Assembly (NCBI RefSeq): GCF_003594935.2
Contig: NZ_CP043342.1
Location: forward strand, 4,526,001 to 4,590,000
Source: Enterobacter huaxiensis
GTDB taxonomy: Bacteria; Pseudomonadota; Gammaproteobacteria; Enterobacterales; Enterobacteriaceae
Reading direction: 5' to 3'
Length of the DNA: 64,000 nucleotides
Shown here: positions 58,345-64,000 of the stretch, piece after piece
Numbering within the stretch: the stretch's first letter is position 1
Layout of the letters: every line of letters starts with the position of its first letter
Translations under genes and position numbers: made by a program
The notes under the pieces: generated by a model
Databases searched by the model: none
The model's input: the letters and a program-made list of their open reading frames with translations, nothing else
Told to the model about the DNA's origin: nothing

Positions 58345-59637
58345 ATGAAAGTATTAGTGATTGGTAACGGCGGGCGCGAGCACGCTCTGGCGTGGAAAGC
58401 GGCGCAGTCTCCGCGGGTGAAAACCGTCTTTGTGGCGCCGGGCAACGCCGGGACCGCCCTGGAACCGACTCTGCAGAACGTCGCCATCGGCGTGACCGAT
58501 ATTCCGGCGCTGCTGAGCTTTGCTCAGAGCGAGAAAATCGATCTGACCATCGTCGGCCCGGAAGCGCCGCTGGTGATTGGCGTCGTCGATGCCTTCCGCG
58601 CGGCGGGCCTGACAATCTTCGGGCCAACGGAAGGCGCCGCGCAGCTGGAAGGCTCCAAGGCCTTCACCAAAGATTTCCTCGCGCGCCATAACATCCCGAC
58701 GGCGGAATATCAGAACTTCACCGACGTGGAGCCAGCCCTGGCCTACCTACGTGAAAAAGGCGCGCCGATTGTTATCAAAGCAGACGGTCTGGCAGCAGGT
58801 AAAGGCGTTATCGTCGCGATGACCCTCGAAGAAGCAGAAGCCGCGGTTCAGGATATGCTGGCGGGCAACGCCTTTGGCGATGCAGGCCACCGCATCGTGA
58901 TCGAAGAGTTCCTCGACGGTGAAGAGGCCAGCTTTATCGTGATGGTCGACGGCGAGCACGTTCTGCCGATGGCCACCAGCCAGGACCACAAGCGCGTGGG
59001 TAACGGTGATTCCGGCCCGAACACGGGCGGGATGGGTGCTTACTCCCCTGCTCCGGTGGTGACGGATGAAGTGCACCAGCGCACCATGGACCGCATCATC
59101 TGGCCTACCGTGAAAGGGATGGCGGCGGAAGGTAACACCTATACCGGTTTCCTGTACGCAGGCCTGATGATCGACAAACAGGGAAACCCGAAGGTTATCG
59201 AATTCAACTGTCGCTTTGGTGACCCTGAAACGCAGCCCATCATGCTGCGCATGAAGTCTGACCTGGTCGAACTGTGTCTGGCGGCCTGCGAAGGCAAGCT
59301 GGACGAGAAAACCTCCGAGTGGGACGAGCGCGCGTCTCTGGGCGTGGTGATTGCTGCGGGCGGTTATCCGGGCAACTACAGCACCGGGGATGAGATCCAC
59401 GGACTGCCGCTGGAAGAGAACGACGGCGCGAAGGTATTCCATGCGGGTACGACGCTCTCAGACGACGATCGCGTACTGACCAACGGCGGCCGCGTGCTGT
59501 GTGCCACGGCGCTGGGTCATACCGTGGCAGAAGCGCAGAAGCGCGCCTACGCGCTGATGGCGGATATCCGCTGGAACGGCAGCTTTAGCCGCCAGGATAT
59601 TGGCTATCGCGCGATTGCGCGTGAGCAGGGGGAGTAA
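58345..59637 (+). CDS. purD: Phosphoribosylamine-glycine ligase
   Basis: PurD (GAR synthetase) joins glycine to phosphoribosylamine using ATP, the second step of purine synthesis. The protein is 430 residues (E. coli 429), an ATP-grasp enzyme: N-terminal GNGGREHALAWK (about residues 7-18), ATP-grasp core with APIVIKADGLAAGKGVIVA and GPNTGGMGAYSPAP, and metal-site VIEFNCRFGDPETQ. It begins 15 bases after purH with GGAGCAGAAA as ribosome site. A repeat and a REP follow. Confidence 0.98.
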   Translation: MKVLVIGNGGREHALAWKAAQSPRVKTVFVAPGNAGTALEPTLQNVAIGVTDIPALLSFAQSEKIDLTIVGPEAPLVIGVVDAFRAAGLTIFGPTEGAAQLEGSKAFTKDFLARHNIPTAEYQNFTDVEPALAYLREKGAPIVIKADGLAAGKGVIVAMTLEEAEAAVQDMLAGNAFGDAGHRIVIEEFLDGEEASFIVMVDGEHVLPMATSQDHKRVGNGDSGPNTGGMGAYSPAPVVTDEVHQRTMDRIIWPTVKGMAAEGNTYTGFLYAGLMIDKQGNPKVIEFNCRFGDPETQPIMLRMKSDLVELCLAACEGKLDEKTSEWDERASLGVVIAAGGYPGNYSTGDEIHGLPLEENDGAKVFHAGTTLSDDDRVLTNGGRVLCATALGHTVAEAQKRAYALMADIRWNGSFSRQDIGYRAIAREQGE

Positions 59638-59644
59638 TTTCACA

Positions 59645-59678
59645 CCCTCACCCTAACCCTCTCCCAAAGGGAGGGGGG
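59645..59678. repeat. Dispersed palindromic repeat after purD
   Basis: CCCTCACCCTAACCCTCTCCC-aaa-GGGAGGGGGG, only eight bases past the purD stop. The right arm is slightly degraded compared with other copies. Confidence 0.85.
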
Positions 59679-59685
59679 ATCGTTC

Positions 59686-59716
59686 GTAGGCCGGATAAGC
59701 GTTAGCGCCATCCGGC
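59686..59716. repeat. Classical REP element after purD
   Basis: GTAGGCCGGATAAGCGTTAG followed by CGCCATCCGGC, with GCCGGAT and ATCCGGC arms as in E. coli REPs. It lies eight bases from the CCCTCTCCC-type repeat, so two unrelated palindromic families occur together between the convergent purD and yjaH. Confidence 0.9.
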
Positions 59717-59730
59717 TTAATCCACAGAAT

Positions 59731-60429
59731 TCAGAAACTCTTCTCTGTCGGCTGCCAGGTGCAGAAGTCTTCGTTCGCTACCAGCAGCAGCTGAGAGCCT
59801 TCCGGCGCGTCAAGCCACGCCACGCTCACTTCCACTGATGAATGCCGCTGACGGCGTTCAATGTGTTCTATGGCCCAGGATTCGAGGTCAGGCTTCACCG
59901 TCGCTCCTTCACAGGTTGTCACCGACCTGTCGGCATGCCAGCGCCCCTGGCGCAGCACAACGCGTCCCTGACGCAGCGCATCGCTGGTCTGACGGATTTG
60001 TTCGGCGCGGTAGCGGTAGAGGGCGATTTGATCGCTGGAAAGCTGCTGTTTCTGACCGCTGACTTCGCGTTGCATAAAGCTCAGCTCGCCGCGATCGTCA
60101 AAACGCACTTTCACGTGTTCGGGGGTCTTGCTGTAGATGTTCAGTTCAATCAGCGACAGGCTATCGCCCAGCCAGCGGTACTCCGCAGTGGACGTACTGC
60201 CGTTATGCCATGGGCTAAAAGCGGAGAGCAAGTGAACGTCATCGCTTGAATCTTTGCGCCAGATCCTGACCGCTCCCTGGTTGTCAGCGTAGCCGCTGGC
60301 CGTAAAAGGTGGGAGAGAGGAATCGTGGCTACAGGCAGACAGCAACAGCACGCCTGCCAGCGCGAGCGTTCCACGCCAGAAAGACAAAAGGGGCGTTGCC
60401 GCCCCTTCGTTAAAACTGTTCACTGCCAC
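59731..60429 (-). CDS. yjaH: DUF1481 lipoprotein YjaH
   Basis: A 232-residue protein of the DUF1481 family, matching E. coli YjaH. After a short N-terminus it has a hydrophobic segment and lipobox LLLSAC near residues 28-33, so it is probably a lipoprotein; function unknown. The ATG chosen is five bases after the hupA stop. The hupA terminator-like hairpin (60390-60405) lies inside its first codons, so a downstream start cannot be excluded, although no ATG lies between this start and the signal segment. In K-12 zraPSR separates it from purD; here it is adjacent. Confidence 0.88.
   Translation of the reverse strand: MAVNSFNEGAATPLLSFWRGTLALAGVLLLSACSHDSSLPPFTASGYADNQGAVRIWRKDSSDDVHLLSAFSPWHNGSTSTAEYRWLGDSLSLIELNIYSKTPEHVKVRFDDRGELSFMQREVSGQKQQLSSDQIALYRYRAEQIRQTSDALRQGRVVLRQGRWHADRSVTTCEGATVKPDLESWAIEHIERRQRHSSVEVSVAWLDAPEGSQLLLVANEDFCTWQPTEKSF
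60382..60405 (-). terminator. hupA terminator within the yjaH 5' coding region
   Basis: Minus-strand stem GGGGCG-gcaa-CGCCCC followed by TTTTGTC, 30 bases past the hupA stop and overlapping yjaH codons 9-16. Confidence 0.75.
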
Positions 60430-60434
60430 GCGTC

Positions 60435-60707
60435 TTACTTAACTGCGTCTTTCAGTGCTTTACCAGAAACAAATGCCGGCACGTTAGCTGCGGCGATTTT
60501 GATTTCTTTACCGGTCTGCGGGTTGCGGCCAGTACGCTCAGCGCGGTGGTTCACTTTGAAGGTACCGAAACCAACCAGTTGCACAGCATCGCCTTCTTTC
60601 AGAGACTCAGTAATAGCAGCCAGGGTAGATTCCAGAGCAGCTTTAGCCTGCACTTTAGACAGATCAGCCTTGTCCGCAATTACATCAATCAGTTGAGTCT
60701 TGTTCAT
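60435..60707 (-). CDS. hupA: DNA-binding protein HU-alpha
   Basis: HupA is the alpha subunit of HU, the abundant nucleoid protein that bends DNA. The protein is 90 residues as in E. coli: helical dimerisation half (MNKTQLIDVIADKADLSK) and beta-arm half with FGTFKVNHRAERTGRNPQTG, whose proline intercalates into DNA. A strong ribosome site, AAAGGATAAC, lies upstream. The 186-base upstream gap (60708-60893) is its promoter region; no element was firmly assigned. Confidence 0.98.
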   Translation of the reverse strand: MNKTQLIDVIADKADLSKVQAKAALESTLAAITESLKEGDAVQLVGFGTFKVNHRAERTGRNPQTGKEIKIAAANVPAFVSGKALKDAVK

Positions 60708-60893
60708 AAGTTATCCTTTCAATGTGTTTATCGCTTGCTAAGCATCGAGTGCGACGAAAATGCCAAAAAAGCACTCTCCTGCATACACGCACCGATAGCC
60801 ACTTTTTTTCGCCCCCCAAATGTAGACCAGACGGGGGGCAGAAGGGAAGAGTCGAGGTGCGACAAAACAGGCGTTAAATCACGTTTTGTTGTC

Positions 60894-61484
60894 TCATTGG
60901 TTAAAAATTATACCAATATTACTCTCACCAGCCTCACGTAAGTCCGCGCGCAGCCCTTTGATCAGCTCAATATCGCGTTCTTCACACTCTGCCAGCAGGC
61001 GGAAAATCTCCCACTGAATGTCCCATTCTTGCTCGACGGCCGGGTTTGCGCGCAGCTCTTCGTCGGTCATTTCACGTCCTTCCTGGGTCATTTCCAGCAT
61101 CGCCACGGTAGTAATGGAAGCCTTACTGACTTCGATAGCGTGCTCCAGGGTTTCACCGCTCAGACGGGAGTGAATCAACTCGCTCAACGCCACGCAGGCG
61201 TCGATAGCCGGATAGACACCGTAGAGGTCAAAATCATCCGCAGCCGGAATGGCTTCTTCCAGCTTCTCCAGCTGGGAATCGAAGTTCACCTTCGCATCTT
61301 TAACCGTCAGCGTTTCCCAGATTAAATCCAGGATACGGCGATAAATCTGGCCTTCGCCAAACTCGGTCTGCTTGCAGAACGCGGCATAGTTGGGATACAT
61401 GCGCTCACACAGGCAGGCCATGAAGGTAACGTGCTGCCAGCTTTCCAGCTTCTCAAGGCGCAGATGAATCGGGTTTTGTAACAT
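60894..61484 (-). CDS. yjaG: DUF416 protein YjaG
   Basis: A 196-residue cytoplasmic, acidic, all-helical protein matching E. coli YjaG (DUF416) in length, beginning MLQNPIHLRLEKLESWQHVT and ending REAGESNIGIIFNQ. Function is unknown; it is consistently found between nfi and hupA in enterobacteria. It starts 41 bases after the nfi stop and may be co-transcribed with it. Confidence 0.92.
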   Translation of the reverse strand: MLQNPIHLRLEKLESWQHVTFMACLCERMYPNYAAFCKQTEFGEGQIYRRILDLIWETLTVKDAKVNFDSQLEKLEEAIPAADDFDLYGVYPAIDACVALSELIHSRLSGETLEHAIEVSKASITTVAMLEMTQEGREMTDEELRANPAVEQEWDIQWEIFRLLAECEERDIELIKGLRADLREAGESNIGIIFNQ

Positions 61485-61525
61485 GATGATGTCTCGAATC
61501 GGTAATTAGCCGCAGTTTACCTGAA

Positions 61526-62197
61526 TCATGGCTGAATTTCCTGCCAACGAATGAATGCCGGACGCGAGGAGGCGACGGCATCGGCCCAGCGCGTCGGTTC
61601 CGGTAAGCGGTAACCCTTCATGCAGCGCTGTACCCATGCAAGGGCGCTATCCATGCTTACCCGATGCCCGGTGGCGATGAATAGAGGGTTGCAGCGTGCC
61701 TTACTGCGCCAGACCCACGCCAGCTGTTCGCCTTTATCGATGAGCGGCGCCAGCGCGCCCGGCTCGTCAGAGAGGGGCTCAAACTTACCGCAGAGGCGTT
61801 TCTTGGCAACTCCGATAGTCGGTACGTCCACCAGCAGCCCAAAGTGGCTGGCAACGCCTAAGCGGCGCGGATGGGAAATACCGTGTCCGTCAACGAACAG
61901 CAGGTCAGGTTTTTGCGAAAGCTGCTCCCACGCTGCGAGCAGCGCGGGATATTCGCGGAAGGAGAGAAAGCCGGGAATGTAGGGCATGGTGGTGGCGATG
62001 CGCGCCACTTTGTACTCCACCAGCTCAAGCGAGGGGTACTTCAGCACCACCATCGCCGCCCGCGTCACTTCACCGCCCTGCTCAAACCCGACGTCCGCCC
62101 CGCCAATGTACTGCGGGGGATCCCTGTCCAGCCGATCCTCGCGGACCACCGATGAGGCCAGTTCAATCTGTTGAGCGCGTAGCGACGCGAGATCCAT
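61526..62197 (-). CDS. nfi: Endonuclease V
   Basis: Nfi cuts DNA near deaminated bases, chiefly hypoxanthine (inosine), starting alternative excision repair. The 223-residue protein has active-site Asp35 in IGGADVGFE, the wedge motif PYIPGFLSFRE (about residues 72-82) that reads the lesion, and Asp103 in LLFVDGHGISHPRR. It starts nine bases after the hemE stop, so it is probably co-transcribed with hemE. Confidence 0.96.
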   Translation of the reverse strand: MDLASLRAQQIELASSVVREDRLDRDPPQYIGGADVGFEQGGEVTRAAMVVLKYPSLELVEYKVARIATTMPYIPGFLSFREYPALLAAWEQLSQKPDLLFVDGHGISHPRRLGVASHFGLLVDVPTIGVAKKRLCGKFEPLSDEPGALAPLIDKGEQLAWVWRSKARCNPLFIATGHRVSMDSALAWVQRCMKGYRLPEPTRWADAVASSRPAFIRWQEIQP

Positions 62198-62206
62198 AAC
62201 GACTCC

Positions 62207-63271
62207 TTACTTGTGATAGTGGGCAGAAAGCCGGTGCACCGCCTCCACAAATACGCCTGCGTGTTCTGGCGGCACATCCTGATGAATGCCGTGGCCGAGG
62301 TTAAACACGTGGCCTTCACCCTGGCCGAAACCAGACAGTATAGTCGATACTTCTTCTTCAATACGGGCCGGCTGCGCGTAGAGCATGGAGGGATCCATGT
62401 TGCCCTGAAGCGCCACTTTATCGCCCACGCGACGGCGCGCATCGGCAATATCGGTTGTCCAGTCCAGGCCCAGCGCGTCACAGCCGGTGGCCGCCATCGC
62501 TTCCAGCCACTGGCCGCCACCTTTGGTGAACAGCGTGACCGGTACCCGGCGGCCTTCGTTTTCACGCAGCAGGCCGTCGACGATTTTATGCATGTAATAC
62601 AGGGAGAACTGCTGGTAATCACGCCCGGTGAGCACGCCGCCCCAGGTGTCGAAAATCATTACCGACTGCGCACCCGCTTTGATCTGCGCGTTGAGATAGA
62701 GCGTGACGCTCTTCGCCAGCTTGTCCAGCAGCGCATGCAGGGCCTGCGGCTCGGCGTACATCATTTTTTTGATCACGGTAAAGGCTTTGCTGCTGCCGCC
62801 TTCCACCATATAGGTCGCCAGCGTCCACGGGCTGCCGGAGAAGCCAATCAGCGGCACTTCGCCCTTCAGCTCACGGCGAATGGTGCGTACGGCGTTCATC
62901 ACGTAGCCCAGCTCACCTTCAGGATCGGGGATCGGCAGTTTATCAATGTCGGCTTTGCTCTTAATCGGTGAGCTAAAGCGCGGGCCTTCGCCGGTTTCGA
63001 AATAGAGCCCAAGGCCCATCGCATCCGGAATGGTCAGAATGTCCGAAAAAAGAATGGCCGCATCCAGCGGATACCGGCGCAGCGGCTGGAGCGTCACTTC
63101 GCAGGCCAGCTCGGCGTTTTTGCACAGCGACATAAAATCGCCGGCCTGCGCGCGCGTGGCTTTGTACTCTGGCAGATAGCGGCCCGCCTGGCGCATCATC
63201 CACACCGGGGTGACATCAACGGGCTGGCGCAGCAGCGCACGCAGATAACGATCGTTCTTCAGTTCGGTCAT
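62207..63271 (-). CDS. hemE: Uroporphyrinogen decarboxylase
   Basis: HemE removes the four acetate carboxyls of uroporphyrinogen III to give coproporphyrinogen III in haem synthesis. The product is 354 residues from the ATG at 63271 (MTELKNDRYLRALLRQ), as in E. coli. The signature PVWMMRQAGRYLPEY is at about residues 22-36, the catalytic aspartate in ILFSDILTIPDAMG, and the second signature GFSGSPWTLATYMVEGG near 144-160. It follows nudC by 38 bases and precedes nfi. Confidence 0.98.
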   Translation of the reverse strand: MTELKNDRYLRALLRQPVDVTPVWMMRQAGRYLPEYKATRAQAGDFMSLCKNAELACEVTLQPLRRYPLDAAILFSDILTIPDAMGLGLYFETGEGPRFSSPIKSKADIDKLPIPDPEGELGYVMNAVRTIRRELKGEVPLIGFSGSPWTLATYMVEGGSSKAFTVIKKMMYAEPQALHALLDKLAKSVTLYLNAQIKAGAQSVMIFDTWGGVLTGRDYQQFSLYYMHKIVDGLLRENEGRRVPVTLFTKGGGQWLEAMAATGCDALGLDWTTDIADARRRVGDKVALQGNMDPSMLYAQPARIEEEVSTILSGFGQGEGHVFNLGHGIHQDVPPEHAGVFVEAVHRLSAHYHK

Positions 63272-63309
63272 TTTGCAGTTCCTTATTGCGTCAGTCCGCC
63301 AGTGTAACA

Positions 63310-64000
63310 CTACTCATACTCGGCCCGACACATTGCCACGGTATCTTCTATCAGGCGACGCGCTACCGTTCCCGGCGGCGGCAGCAGGGGTAAATCGTCG
63401 TAGCGATACCAGTTCGCCTCCAGCAGCTCTTTCTGGTCGATAACGATCTCGCCGCTGTCGTATTCGGCCATAAACGCCGTCATCAGCGACATTGGGAATG
63501 GCCACGGCTGGGAGGTGACATAGCGCAGGTTCTTCACCTTAATGCTGCTCTCCTCCATCACCTCGCGCGCCACCGCCTGCTCCAGGGTTTCGCCCACTTC
63601 GACGAACCCGGCCAGCACGGTATGAATGCCGTTACGATGCCGGGTATGCTGCGCCAGCAGGATGGAATCATCGCGACGGATTGCCACAATGATGCACGGT
63701 GCAATTTGCGGGTAATAACGTTCGCGGCAGTGGCTGCACAGCAGCGCCCACTCGGTTTTGCTCGGGTGCATGGTGTGACCGCAGTAGCCGCAGTATTTAT
63801 GCGAGCGGTAAAACTCCGCCAGCTGCACGCCGCGCCCTGCCAGCTGGAACAGGCCGACGTCCAGATCCAGCACCTGACGAACGGATCCCATATCGTGGCG
63901 ACGAGCCTGCTGGATCAACCACACCGGATCGCCCTGCCACTCGCCGATCCTCAGCGCGCGCTGGCCAACAAGATCGAACGTTTCCGCCGCGCCATAAGGG
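63310..64000 (-). CDS. nudC: NAD-capped RNA hydrolase NudC, 5' part missing
   Basis: NudC removes NAD caps from RNA and hydrolyses NADH. The window ends inside the gene; 229 residues are visible of an expected 257. The frame is open to the last base, with PYGAAETFDLVGQRAL at the edge, so an internal GTG at 63924 is not the true start. The zinc ribbon (CGYCG and CSHC) is in the middle, then the Nudix box GFVEVGETLEQAVAREVMEE, which continues SSIKV where E. coli has SGIKV, so the family glycine near the box end is serine. The QPWPFPMSLM motif that marks NADH-type Nudix enzymes is present. Confidence 0.96.
   Translation of the reverse strand, partial: PYGAAETFDLVGQRALRIGEWQGDPVWLIQQARRHDMGSVRQVLDLDVGLFQLAGRGVQLAEFYRSHKYCGYCGHTMHPSKTEWALLCSHCRERYYPQIAPCIIVAIRRDDSILLAQHTRHRNGIHTVLAGFVEVGETLEQAVAREVMEESSIKVKNLRYVTSQPWPFPMSLMTAFMAEYDSGEIVIDQKELLEANWYRYDDLPLLPPPGTVARRLIEDTVAMCRAEYE

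Noticed and set aside
63310..63924. NudC as a short complete protein starting at 63924
   Set aside because: The frame continues with conserved NudC sequence to the window edge, so the gene is truncated by the window, not by mutation.

Overview
The window is chromosomal DNA from an enterobacterium close to Enterobacter, Lelliottia or Leclercia. This is judged from near-E. coli protein sequences, moderately high GC, and gene order matching the E. coli K-12 segment from uvrA to nudC read in the opposite direction. No phage, plasmid backbone, insertion sequence or CRISPR array is visible. Genes absent compared with K-12, as I remember that map, are xylE, pepE, yjaA/yjaB and zraPSR.

Layout. Bases 1-9950 hold the 3' part of uvrA, yjbR-yjbQ, aphA, the dnaB-alr-tyrB run, qor, pspG and dusA. 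Bases 10000-12000 are an accessory insertion with a TraF-like outer-membrane protein and a cupin protein. Bases 12100-19540 hold zur, yjbJ, the SOS operon dgkA-lexA-dinF with two LexA boxes, plsB and ubiCA. Bases 19700-27510 are the maltose regulon, malK-lamB-malM divergent from malE-malF-malG. Bases 27500-31900 hold psiE and the yjbEFGH exopolysaccharide operon. Bases 32200-38650 hold pgi, lysC, a BASS transporter, yjbD, rluF and a RelE/HigB-type toxin-antitoxin pair. Bases 38650-51220 hold yjbB, metH, iclR, the glyoxylate-shunt operon aceBAK and metA with its MetJ boxes. Bases 51290-56500 are a complete rRNA operon on the minus strand. Bases 56600-64000 hold purHD, then yjaH, hupA, yjaG, nfi, hemE and the 3' part of nudC.

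Links between genes: MalK, MalE, MalF, MalG and LamB form one maltodextrin uptake route. AceB and AceA are the glyoxylate shunt, AceK sets isocitrate flux, and the adjacent IclR represses aceBAK through a site visible upstream of aceB. MetA and MetH are the first and last steps of methionine synthesis. DgkA and PlsB work in phospholipid metabolism from divergent genes, and UbiC and UbiA are consecutive steps of ubiquinone synthesis.

The most notable points are these. (1) The 16S-23S spacer is only 209 bases and has no tRNA gene; a stem-loop sits there instead, while the RNase III pairing arms and boxA are kept. (2) The lysC leader has no recognisable lysine riboswitch. (3) A dispersed palindromic repeat (core CCCTCTCCC...GGGAGAGGG) occupies malE-malF and aceA-aceK, where E. 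coli has REP elements. Two copies bracket aceK: one appears to supply its Shine-Dalgarno sequence, the other its last codons and stop. (4) A small accessory insertion lies between dusA and zur, and a toxin-antitoxin module between rluF and yjbB. I see no clearly new multi-gene system; most of the window is conserved core genome.
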